Below, in pieces: positions 32,142 to 40,158 of a DNA stretch of 64,000 bases. This DNA comes from CAVWUA01 sp963758025 (GTDB lineage Bacteria > Planctomycetota > Planctomycetia > Isosphaerales > Isosphaeraceae). The DNA is taken from contig CAVWUA010000001.1 in assembly GCA_963758025.1 (NCBI GenBank), positions 558,001 through 622,000 on the forward strand, given 5' to 3'. The notes beneath the pieces are model-generated. The model was not told where the DNA came from and did no database searches. It was given only the letters and a program-made list of their open reading frames with translations. Made by a program: the position numbers and the translations under genes. Every line of letters begins with the position of its first letter. Positions within the stretch are counted from its first letter, which is position 1.

Positions 32142-33683
32142 TTACTCGATCCGGGGCAAGCCGCTGATCGCGGGGCCGTTGATGACCTTCCCCTTGGCGT
32201 CGAACCGCGAGCCGTGGCAGGGGCAATCCCACGACTTCTCCGTCTCGTTCCAGTGGACGATGCAGCCCAGGTGCGGGCACGCGGCCGACATACGGTGGAT
32301 GTTACCTTGGTCGTCCTTGAAGACTGCTTGCTTGCTCATCAAACCATGTTTGACGACCGCGCCGCTTCCTTTGGGGATGTCGTCTTCCGACTTGGCCTCG
32401 CCGCCGGAGATCCAGTCGGCGTATTGCCGGGCGACGTTGACGTTTTCAGTAGCGAAGTCGCGGGCGGCCTTGAGCGACTTACGCGCCGGGTCGTACAGGG
32501 TGGCCCAGGGGTTGTCGCGTCCGAGGATCAGGTCCGTCAGGAGGATTCCGGCAATCGTGCCGTGCGTCAGGCCGTGGCCAGAGTCTCCCGTGGCGATGAA
32601 AACGTTTTTGTGATCCATCGGGTTGTGTCCGATGAAAGCCAGGCCGTCGATTGGCTCCAGCACCTGGCCCGACCAACGGAAGTCGATGGACTCGATCATC
32701 GGGAAGTGCTTCCGTGCCCAGTCCTCCAGTTGTCCGAAGTGAGTGAGCACTTCCCCCTGGCCGGTCTTGTGGTCCTCGCCACCGACGATCAAGAGATCTT
32801 CAATATGAATCCCCCCGACCTCTTCCACTTTCTGGATGCGTACGTAGTGATACGGGTCCTGAGTGTCCCAGTAGAGACCCGTGAAGACCGAGCCCGTCGG
32901 TACCCGCGCCCCGACGGCATACGTGCGGTAAGCCGCCTGCTTCGTGTGCATGGCGAAGCGGTCGTTCACCGGCGAGTTCGTGGCGACGACCACCGCATCT
33001 TTCGCTGTCACGACCGGGCCGGCTTTGGTCACCACACGGGCCGGTGTTCCACCGTGGATCTCGGACACATGTGAGCCGGTAAAGATCTTCCCACCGAGCT
33101 TTTCGATCGCGCGGGCCAATCCGGATAGATACAGCAAGACATGAAACTGTCCTTGCCGGGGAAACCGCAAGCATCGCCCTGTATCGAAGCCTCCCAGCGG
33201 CGCTCTCGGGACGAATTCCACATCCGTCAAGCCCGCGCGGTGGGCTGCATCCCGCTCCTTTTCCAGCAAGTCTTCGGGGTCGCCGGGCGCGAGGAAAAGG
33301 TATCCATCGAGCCGCTCGAAATCGCAGGCGATCTCTTCCTCCCGGCTGATCCGCTCGATGGCGTCAATCGCCGCGCCGTGACTCTCGGCAGCCAGGCGGG
33401 CTCCTTTCTCACCATGGAGTCGTTCCAGTTCGGTGAAGCGGTCGTCGAGTGCATTGGATAAGTGCCCGGTGGTGCGCCCACTCTCGCCGCCTCCGATAGC
33501 ATTGTCGTCGAGCACGACGACCGCCTTCCCTTGCTTCGCCAGGTGATAAGCCGTGGACAATCCGGCGATCCCCGCTCCCACGACACAGACGTCGGCATTC
33601 GCGTCCTCACGCAACGGCTCAAAGCGCGGGATGTTGGCCGTCGCCATCCAGATCGAGGTGGTGCGTCCCGAGTCGCTCGGCAT
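32142..33683 (-). CDS. FAD-dependent oxidoreductase with C-terminal Rieske domain
   Basis: Protein of 513 aa. The N-terminal DAO fold binds FAD through VCVVGAGIAGLSTAYHLA. The C-terminal domain is a Rieske [2Fe-2S] centre: ligands Cys469/His471 (CPHLGC) and Cys487/His490 (CPCHGS), with Cys474 and Cys489 placed for the usual disulphide. This two-domain form occurs widely; the substrate is unknown, with amine or amino-acid oxidation the usual guess. The start at 33683 has GAAGGGG seven bases upstream, so an in-frame extension to 33734 is rejected. No partner genes adjoin it. Confidence 0.9.
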   Translation of the reverse strand: MPSDSGRTTSIWMATANIPRFEPLREDANADVCVVGAGIAGLSTAYHLAKQGKAVVVLDDNAIGGGESGRTTGHLSNALDDRFTELERLHGEKGARLAAESHGAAIDAIERISREEEIACDFERLDGYLFLAPGDPEDLLEKERDAAHRAGLTDVEFVPRAPLGGFDTGRCLRFPRQGQFHVLLYLSGLARAIEKLGGKIFTGSHVSEIHGGTPARVVTKAGPVVTAKDAVVVATNSPVNDRFAMHTKQAAYRTYAVGARVPTGSVFTGLYWDTQDPYHYVRIQKVEEVGGIHIEDLLIVGGEDHKTGQGEVLTHFGQLEDWARKHFPMIESIDFRWSGQVLEPIDGLAFIGHNPMDHKNVFIATGDSGHGLTHGTIAGILLTDLILGRDNPWATLYDPARKSLKAARDFATENVNVARQYADWISGGEAKSEDDIPKGSGAVVKHGLMSKQAVFKDDQGNIHRMSAACPHLGCIVHWNETEKSWDCPCHGSRFDAKGKVINGPAISGLPRIE

Positions 33684-34000
33684 GTTCGGACCCCTTCGTC
33701 GCAAAAGGTGATGGGCGAGTACGGACCCTCTCATCTTAGCAATTTCGGGGCCATCCGAAACTCAGAAGTGCTCCTCGGAGAGCGTGGGAGCGAAGCAAAG
33801 CCCCTCGCCAATTGACGAGAGGAGCGACGGGATACACGTAGGGGATTGGCAATTCCTTGACACGCGATTTATTCGAGAATATTCACCGGATGATCGGCCA
33901 ATTCGCCCGGTCCTTGAGGACTGGAAAAATCCCGATAAGGGTTATAAAAACACTACATATCTCTTGGGTTTATCGACGTGTCCGACCAGTGGACCTTCGC
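33684..34000. other. Intergenic region with an orphan promoter-like sequence
   Basis: 317 bases between two minus-strand genes. On the plus strand TTGACA (33857-33862) is followed after 17 bases by TATTCA (33880-33885), but no plus-strand gene follows. AT-rich sequence continues to about 33965. On the minus strand this is the region downstream of apt and upstream of the FAD gene. Confidence 0.35.
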
Positions 34001-34534
34001 TCAATACCGCACCAGGCTGGTCACCTCGTAGGGATTAAGACAATCGCGCCCTTTCAAAAAGGCCAGTTCGAGAACGAAGGCGCAGGCGATGATCTCGGCT
34101 CCGGTCTGGGTAATCAGGTCGCAGCACGCCCGCATCGTTCCGCCGGTCGCCAGCACGTCGTCAAGCAAGAGGACGCGGCGGCCCGGTTCCAGGGCGTCGC
34201 TGTGAACCTCCAGCCGGTCGCTGCCGTATTCGAGCTGATACTCCAGCGCGATCGTCGCGTACGGCAGCTTACCCGGCTTGCGAATCGGCACGAAGCCCGC
34301 GCCGAGTTTCAGCGCCAGGGGGGCTCCGAAGATGAAGCCTCGGGCCTCCGCCGCGGCGATCACATCCACGTTTCGCCCGGCGTACTGTCCCGCGAGTTCG
34401 TCAACGACCGCCTGGAAGGCTTTCGCGTGGCCGAGGAGCGGCGTGATGTCCTTGAAATTGATCCCCGGCTTGGGGAAGTCGGGAATATCGCGAATGTGGT
34501 TCTTGATGTCGAACTCGGAGACGTCGGAGGACAT
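34001..34534 (-). CDS. apt: Adenine phosphoribosyltransferase
   Basis: Purine salvage enzyme of 177 aa that joins adenine to PRPP to give AMP. The length and opening (IRDIPDFPKPGINFKDITPLL) are standard. The PRPP loop is VLLLDDVLATGGTM, and EARGFIFGAPLAL and RKPGKLPY are conserved family stretches. Located in the cytoplasm. The gene is 150 bases from the upstream lipoprotein gene in the same direction. Confidence 0.97.
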   Translation of the reverse strand: MSSDVSEFDIKNHIRDIPDFPKPGINFKDITPLLGHAKAFQAVVDELAGQYAGRNVDVIAAAEARGFIFGAPLALKLGAGFVPIRKPGKLPYATIALEYQLEYGSDRLEVHSDALEPGRRVLLLDDVLATGGTMRACCDLITQTGAEIIACAFVLELAFLKGRDCLNPYEVTSLVRY

Positions 34535-34683
34535 GCCAGACTCCGGACTAGGGTGCAGGATCGTTGTGCGGGCCGCGTCAATCTGGGGTAGGACATGATT
34601 CGCAACGTCCTACCCATGACGATGATTTCCTAGGATAGCCGAACCGGGGCATCCTCAGCACCGCGAGTCCTCGTTTTTTTCGC

Positions 34684-35445
34684 TCAAGGGGCGAACGAAT
34701 CCAGGTCCGCGGCGTTGGACGGTAGAGACAGGTTCGGGGAGTGGAAGGGGACGTCGCTGCGTTGTGGTGGCGAAGCGGTTGTCGCCGAGGCATTCGGATC
34801 GGAGATCGTCGGCAGACGAACCCCGACGAATTCGGGTCCGGAGCGGATCGAGCCGGACTGGATCGGGCCGACCCCTCCGACGTACACGTCCTTCGCGTTG
34901 GACGTGGCGAGCATCGTGCCCGACGTCCAGGTGATTTGCCCGCTGGCCCGGTCGTAGGCGAAGAGGGCCAGTTTGGAGATGGCCTGCTGTTCGGTCCGCT
35001 TGACGATCGGAATCTCAGGAATCGTCCCGGTCGGCATGCCGGTGAAGGTTGGCGGAACCGTTACCTGCGGAACGCCAAAAAGCCAGTTGTTGGAGTCGGT
35101 ACCATAGGCTCCCACTCGTGCCTCGACGACCCATTGGGCCTGCTCGGGCTTGGTTCGCATCAAGACACCCTGCGCCAGCATCGCCTGGCGGATGGTCGAG
35201 GTGATCCACCCTTTATCGACAGCCTCGATATACTGCGTGTCGAGAAAGACCGGCACACCAGTCAAGGGGCGGAAATCGACCTTGCGCAACGCATCGTCCC
35301 AGGCGTTGGTCAGGAGGATTTGCTCGGTGCCCGTGCGCGCCGTGCTGGTCATCTTGGTCGTACCGCAGCCGAGCGCCGCGGACGCGGCCAGGACCGCCGC
35401 CGCCATCCGTGCACGGTTCCGTCGTCGTGCCGGGATTGTCTGCAT
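34684..35445 (-). CDS. Hypothetical lipoprotein
   Basis: Protein of 253 aa with a basic N-terminus and a hydrophobic segment ending in AALGCGTTK, a near-lipobox with the Cys at about residue 27 (Ala at -3 is not ideal). The body has sequences such as ALRKVDFRPLTGVPVFLDTQYI and WVVEARVGAYGTDSNNWLFG, resembling planctomycete envelope lipoproteins of unknown function. The last 50 residues are low-complexity, rich in Ser, Pro and Asn. No enzyme motif is seen. Confidence 0.72.
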   Translation of the reverse strand: MQTIPARRRNRARMAAAVLAASAALGCGTTKMTSTARTGTEQILLTNAWDDALRKVDFRPLTGVPVFLDTQYIEAVDKGWITSTIRQAMLAQGVLMRTKPEQAQWVVEARVGAYGTDSNNWLFGVPQVTVPPTFTGMPTGTIPEIPIVKRTEQQAISKLALFAYDRASGQITWTSGTMLATSNAKDVYVGGVGPIQSGSIRSGPEFVGVRLPTISDPNASATTASPPQRSDVPFHSPNLSLPSNAADLDSFAP

Positions 35446-35562
35446 CTCGGCTCCCTCCTGACCCGGTGGATCCTCCTGAACCTGGATCGCACAGGTTAGC
35501 CGCGGTGGCCAAGGTGGTCAACCGCGATCGTGATTCTCTCTTTGGACGTTGCACAAGAAATA

Positions 35563-35590
35563 AGGCCCGACGGATTGCTCCGCCGGGCCT
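35563..35590 (-). terminator. Intrinsic terminator of the htrA gene
   Basis: Stem of 12 bp with one mismatch (35563-35574 with 35579-35590) and a 4-nt loop. On the minus strand it is followed by TTATTTCTT, and it lies 47 bases behind the htrA stop. Confidence 0.83.
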
Positions 35591-35636
35591 CGGGGTTGTC
35601 GCGTGCTTGTCCATCATGTGACGGACGTGCGACGGC

Positions 35637-37190
35637 TTACTTTTTCGGCTTGGTCAGGGTCATGAACTGACCGGGCAATTTCTTGTTCACGTCCTCGACG
35701 TAAATCGCCACCTCATCAGCCTTCTCCGCGACCCCTTGGAAGTCGCTCAGGCTCTTGATCGGCGTGATCTGCTGATCCTTGATGATCTTGGTGATCCGGT
35801 CCCCCTCCTGAATGCCGGAGGCCTCAGCGGGGCTGCCTTCCTTGACGGCGGTCACGACCAGACCTTCGTCGTCGGCGTCCCAGTCGTATTTCTCGGCCAG
35901 TTCCGCCGTGACCGGGGCAACGGCCAGGCCGAAGTCGTTCACCTCGGGAGCACTCGGCTTTGGCTTGACGATCGACGGAGTCGGACTTCCGCCGCGGTCC
36001 ATTCCAGCGAGAATCTTCTCTGCGTTGGTCGGCGAGACCGTCGTCTCACGCTTCTCGCCGTTCCGCAGATACGTCAACGGGTAGGACTGTCCGACATCGC
36101 TCGTCGTGACCAGGTACTGCAACCCGGTCCGGCTGGTAATCTTCTCACCATCAAATCCGGTGATCACGTCACCAACCTTCAGGCCCGCCTTCGCCGCCGG
36201 AGTTCCGTCGCCGACTTCGGTGATCAGGACGCCCTGCGTCTTCGGATCAAGCCCAAGCTGACGTGCCAGGGCCGGGGTGAGCGGCTCGATTGCCACGCCC
36301 ATCATGACCGGCGTGAGCTTGCCGTTTTTGATCAGCTTGTTGGCGAGGCGAGTGGCCATATCAATCGGAATGGCGAACCCGACACCGGCATTCGAGCGGC
36401 TCGCCGTGGCGATCGCCGAGTTGATGCCGACGACCCGGCCGCTCATGTCCACCAGCGGTCCACCAGAGTTTCCCGGGTTGATCGCCGCGTCGGTCTGGAT
36501 AAACGACTCGAACCGATTGATCCCGACGTCGTTCCGGTTGGTTGCCGAAACGATGCCCGCCGTGACTGTGTGATCGAGGCCGAAGGGGGAACCGAGCGCC
36601 AGGACCCATTCACCAACCTTCAAACCCTGGCTGGAACCGATCTTCACCGCCCGATACGAGGTATTCTCTACCTTGATGACGGCGACGTCGGTCTCGGGAC
36701 TGGTGCCCACGACCTTCGCTTCGGCCTCCACACCATCCCAGAACGTGACCTTGATGGTATCGGCGTCTTCAACCACGTGGTTGTTCGTCAGGATGTGACC
36801 TTTGTCGTCAAAGACGAACCCGGAACCGGTCCCTTCTGCAGCGAACTGCTGATCCTGAAACGGGTTGGACGGGCCATTCGGCTGAAAGTTCGGACCGAAG
36901 AAGCGTTTGAGCATCTCCTCAAGGTCCTTTGGAGTCATCTCCTGACCACCGGGCCCCGGACGCATCTGGAGCCGAGGCCCTGAAGACTTCTTCTCCACAT
37001 TGATCTGCACGACGGACGGACCGACATATTCCGCGACCGCGCCAAAGGCATTGGAAAGAGCTTTGGCAACCTGCTGCCCCTCTTCGGGGACATCCTGCGT
37101 GGCAGTGACGGGCTGGGTGAAGTTGCGCGAACCCACGAGAGCCGCGACCGATAGCACCAAGGCCGCCCACGCGACAGCGTTACGTTTCAT
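35637..37190 (-). CDS. degP: Periplasmic serine protease, HtrA/DegP family
   Basis: Do-type protease and chaperone of 517 aa that handles misfolded envelope proteins. Signal peptide at residues 1-30 (AVAWAALVLSVAALVG). The trypsin-like domain has the triad His138 (TNNHVVED), Asp168 (ETDVAVIK) and Ser242 (NPGNSGGPL). Two PDZ domains follow, at about residues 285-385 and 415-510. The linker between residues 85 and 118 is rich in Pro, Gly and Gln, as in DegP LA loops. It is a single gene with its own terminator. Confidence 0.95.
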   Translation of the reverse strand: MKRNAVAWAALVLSVAALVGSRNFTQPVTATQDVPEEGQQVAKALSNAFGAVAEYVGPSVVQINVEKKSSGPRLQMRPGPGGQEMTPKDLEEMLKRFFGPNFQPNGPSNPFQDQQFAAEGTGSGFVFDDKGHILTNNHVVEDADTIKVTFWDGVEAEAKVVGTSPETDVAVIKVENTSYRAVKIGSSQGLKVGEWVLALGSPFGLDHTVTAGIVSATNRNDVGINRFESFIQTDAAINPGNSGGPLVDMSGRVVGINSAIATASRSNAGVGFAIPIDMATRLANKLIKNGKLTPVMMGVAIEPLTPALARQLGLDPKTQGVLITEVGDGTPAAKAGLKVGDVITGFDGEKITSRTGLQYLVTTSDVGQSYPLTYLRNGEKRETTVSPTNAEKILAGMDRGGSPTPSIVKPKPSAPEVNDFGLAVAPVTAELAEKYDWDADDEGLVVTAVKEGSPAEASGIQEGDRITKIIKDQQITPIKSLSDFQGVAEKADEVAIYVEDVNKKLPGQFMTLTKPKK

Positions 37191-37468
37191 GCTGGGCAGA
37201 CTCCTGAGATGAGCCGTAGTGAGAAATCAATTGCTCGTAAGAAATTCGACAACGATCTGAGGACCGCGTCATTTCTTCTCACTCTTTACGAGCGATCCTT
37301 CCGGAAGGTTTGATCTCACAAAACGGTGAAACACAAAAATCTCATCCTGGGGCGTTTCAGAGAATCGACACGGAGCAGGTTGACCCTTCAGCCCCCCTGT
37401 CCGTTATTGTAGAAACTTCGGGACCGAATTCATCGATCTGATTCAACTTTTTTTGGAATATCCCACTG
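37191..37468. other. Divergent promoter region of degP and the rlmN-like gene
   Basis: 278 bases between divergent genes. AT-richer than its surroundings. On the plus strand TTGACC near 37379 is followed by TTATTG after about 18 bases, a weak promoter candidate for the radical SAM gene. Nothing else seen. Confidence 0.3.
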
Positions 37469-38515
37469 ATGACCCGGGATGTAACTGACCCGCGCGATCA
37501 GACTCCTGAGGCCTTTCTGGCGTGGGCGACGAGCCTGGGTTATACGGAACTGTCCGCGCGGCGGCTGCTCTCGGCCGTCATGGATCGAGGCGTTCTCGAC
37601 CCGCCCCGCTGGGGCCGTGAATTCCAGGTCCCTCGCCGCATGACGGACGCCTGGCCTGCCCTGCCCCGCCTGACCCTGGAACGTACGGTCGTCTCGTCGT
37701 GCGATGGGTTCCAGAAATTGCTGTTTCGCACGCCCGATGGGCTCAAGATCGAGACGGTGCTCATCCCGCTGCACAAACCGGGTGCGGTGAGTATCTGTCT
37801 GTCCTCCCAGGTCGGCTGCGCCATGGGTTGCGCCTTCTGCGCCACGGCAAGGATGACAACGCGGAGGAATCTGGCAACCTGGGAGATTGTTGACCAGTGG
37901 ATACAGGCACGCGACCTCGCGCGAAGCCAGGGAAGGCGTGTCACGGGCACGGTCTTCATGGGCATGGGCGAGCCGTTTTTGAATTACGAACGGGTTCTGG
38001 CGGCGGCCGAACTGCTGCGATGTCCGTTCGGCGCGATGCTCGCCGCCAAGGCCATCACGATCAGCACAGTCGGCCTCGTTCCGGAAATCGAACGTTTCAC
38101 AACCGAAGGGCGCCGGTTCCGGCTCTCGATCAGCCTGGGCGCGGCCACCGACGCGGCACGAGCACGCCTGCTGCCGGTCGCATCGCGCACACCACTGGTG
38201 GAGGTTCTCGCGGCGGCCCGACGCCATGCCGAGGCACGCCGCACGAGGGTCATGCTCTCCTATGTCTGCATTAGCGGCGAGAATTGCAGCGAGGAGGATG
38301 CCCGCGCTCTGGGGCTATTGATCGGTGACACACCCGTACGCTTTGACCTGATCGACGTGACCGACCCTACCGGCCGATTTCAGCCGCCGACCGACGACGA
38401 ATTGCGTCGCTTCCGCGATGCCCTGACGCGCTATCTGGGCCAGCCGGTCGTCCGCCGGTATTCCGGCGGAGCCGATATTCAGGCGGCCTGCGGAACCCTG
38501 GCGGGGACAGGATAA
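37469..38515 (+). CDS. rlmN: RlmN-like radical SAM RNA methyltransferase
   Basis: Protein of 348 aa. RlmN methylates C2 of A2503 in 23S rRNA and A37 in some tRNAs, using a methylated cysteine and a 4Fe-4S cluster. The cluster motif CAMGCAFC gives Cys117, Cys121 and Cys124; Cys341 (QAACGTLAG) near the C-terminus is placed as the second, methyl-carrying cysteine pair member. GMGEPFLNYERV and ITISTVGLVPEI are family stretches. It could be a paralog with a shifted target, since sequences such as YVCISGENCSEED differ from the usual GVNDS loop. The ribosome site is weak. Confidence 0.83.
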   Translation: MTRDVTDPRDQTPEAFLAWATSLGYTELSARRLLSAVMDRGVLDPPRWGREFQVPRRMTDAWPALPRLTLERTVVSSCDGFQKLLFRTPDGLKIETVLIPLHKPGAVSICLSSQVGCAMGCAFCATARMTTRRNLATWEIVDQWIQARDLARSQGRRVTGTVFMGMGEPFLNYERVLAAAELLRCPFGAMLAAKAITISTVGLVPEIERFTTEGRRFRLSISLGAATDAARARLLPVASRTPLVEVLAAARRHAEARRTRVMLSYVCISGENCSEEDARALGLLIGDTPVRFDLIDVTDPTGRFQPPTDDELRRFRDALTRYLGQPVVRRYSGGADIQAACGTLAGTG

Positions 38516-38533
38516 AGGGAGTATCTGACATGA

Positions 38534-38584
38534 AGAGCACGGGGAGAAATCACAGAGGCTCTCCATGACTTCTCTCCGTGTTCT
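38534..38584. terminator. Hairpin between convergent genes
   Basis: Imperfect 15-bp stem with two G-T pairs (38534-38548 with 38570-38584) and a loop of about 21, lying between the stop of the rlmN-like gene and the stop of the DUF1080 gene. It could end transcription from both sides. Confidence 0.5.
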
Positions 38585-38595
38585 CCGTGGCATGC

Positions 38596-39306
38596 TCACT
38601 TCTTGAGTGGCTTCAGTTCCACCTTACGGTAGAAAACCTCCGCTCCTTCGGACTGAAGAGTGATTTTCCCCTTGGTGACGCTGGCATCGGTGCCTTCGTT
38701 GACGACGACGCCGTTGACGATGTTCGTGATCTTCCCACCATCGCAAACGACCTCAATCGTGTTCCACTGTCCGGTGGGCTTCTCGGCGTCCTTCTGCTTG
38801 ACGACACGGCCCTTCTGCTCCTTGCCGTCCACCGTGATGGAGGTACCATCCACGAGCCAGAAGTCGCCGCAGTCACCTTCCTGAATCTGACATTCGATTG
38901 ACTTGGTCCAGACCTTGTCGGGGCCGACGCAGTGCATCAGAATCCCCGAATCTCGCACGGCATTTTCGCGGGGCGGGTATTTCTTTTCTCCCCATTTGAA
39001 CTCGACGATCAGGTGGTAGTCGTCGAATTCCTTCTCGGTCGTCAGGCAGCCGAACTCCTCACCCGAGACATGGATGAGGCCGTCCTCCACCTGAAAGACG
39101 CCCTTGGGGTCGGTCTTCGGGTCGATCGACTTGTCTTTATGGGGAATGTACGTGTACCAGCCGGAGAGATCCTTCCCGTTGAACAGGGAGACGGCTTCTC
39201 CCTCGTCCTTTTGGGTCTCTTCAGCCAGGGCCGGCGCAAGGAACAGAACAGGCAGGACCGCTGCGGCCATCAGTCCGAGAAGCGCAAGGCGTCGCCAGTG
39301 GAGCAT
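38596..39306 (-). CDS. Secreted DUF1080 protein (3-keto-disaccharide hydrolase-like)
   Basis: Exported protein of 236 aa. Signal peptide ALLGLMAAAVLPVLFLAPALA is cut before EETQKDE. The DUF1080 concanavalin-like fold begins SLFNGKDLSGW and ends with EGAEVFYRKVELKPL, the family's standard closing. Members act on keto-sugars or sugar polymers; the substrate here is unknown. Such genes are abundant in planctomycetes. The ATG at 39306 with GAAGGACG upstream is preferred to a GTG six bases earlier. Confidence 0.9.
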   Translation of the reverse strand: MLHWRRLALLGLMAAAVLPVLFLAPALAEETQKDEGEAVSLFNGKDLSGWYTYIPHKDKSIDPKTDPKGVFQVEDGLIHVSGEEFGCLTTEKEFDDYHLIVEFKWGEKKYPPRENAVRDSGILMHCVGPDKVWTKSIECQIQEGDCGDFWLVDGTSITVDGKEQKGRVVKQKDAEKPTGQWNTIEVVCDGGKITNIVNGVVVNEGTDASVTKGKITLQSEGAEVFYRKVELKPLKK

Positions 39307-39498
39307 TGTCACGTCCTTCGTTTCCGAGAGAGATCCCGAGGGACTTTGTGAGGGCGCGAACAGAGCGCCCTCACCCTCTGACGGAAATCGTAATGGCCGT
39401 GAGCGTTGGACTCAAGCAGGCAGCGGCGGGTCCTTCGTTGGGGAGTCTTCGGGGACGCGTCGAGAAATCAAGGGACGCGAAGCGGCGGGAGGGCGGCC

Positions 39499-39900
39499 TT
39501 ACTCGGCCGGCGGGAGAAGGCGGACCTGGATGCGCCGCAAGGCGGCGATCAACAGCAGGGTGGGCTCAAGATACGGAGCGAGCGAGGGTTGTTGGCGGAC
39601 CCAGTCCTCGGCGCCATCGACGGCCTCGAAGGTGAGGCGACCCCCACGAAAGAGACGGAGCACAATACCCCGATCCACCAGGTACAGCAGCACCGCGACC
39701 CGACGCGCCAGGGGGGCCTCGGACCAGTAGGACGATTCGGACAGCTCCTGTTCGAGCCGGAATCCGGCGAACCGGACGGCCTCGGCAATCAGGGCTTCAC
39801 GATGCTCGTCGTTACGGTGATTACGGAAGTGGGCGAGGTGCCCATTCCAGTGTCGAGAGAGGGCACGAACGGCTTCGGAAGGCAAGGCGAACATCCACAT
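39499..39900 (-). CDS. Hypothetical protein
   Basis: Protein of 133 aa that I do not recognise. It starts MWMFALPSEAVRALSRHWNG and is mostly helical, with a hydrophobic C-terminal part (YLEPTLLLIAALRRIQVRLL). No cofactor or metal motif. It is isolated between the DUF1080 gene and the MMPL transporter, with regular codon use, so it is likely real. Confidence 0.55.
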   Translation of the reverse strand: MWMFALPSEAVRALSRHWNGHLAHFRNHRNDEHREALIAEAVRFAGFRLEQELSESSYWSEAPLARRVAVLLYLVDRGIVLRLFRGGRLTFEAVDGAEDWVRQQPSLAPYLEPTLLLIAALRRIQVRLLPPAE

Positions 39901-40011
39901 TCCCAAGAGGGACGCGTCCGAAGTGCGGACGCAACTGGACTAACTCCTCTCATTATAATGCGCGGTCAAGTCCCACCGGACAGCCGCTCTTTCCGACCGG
40001 TTCGATTGGCT

Positions 40012-40040
40012 TTGACACAATCGGCACGTATCCTTTATCG
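40012..40040 (+). promoter_or_regulatory. Candidate sigma-70-type promoter of the MMPL gene
   Basis: TTGACA (40012-40017), 17-base spacer, TTATCG (40035-40040), about 118 bases ahead of the MMPL start. The -35 is perfect and the -10 is weak. Confidence 0.35.
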
Positions 40041-40158
40041 TGCCACGGGCACAGGACGTGCTGCGCAGCGTTTTCGATTATCGCTCGGCCGCATCTCTGG
40101 CTTTGGGAACCACCAGGCACTGCGATCGGTTCCCGTCCCACAGAGTAAGATCCATTCC

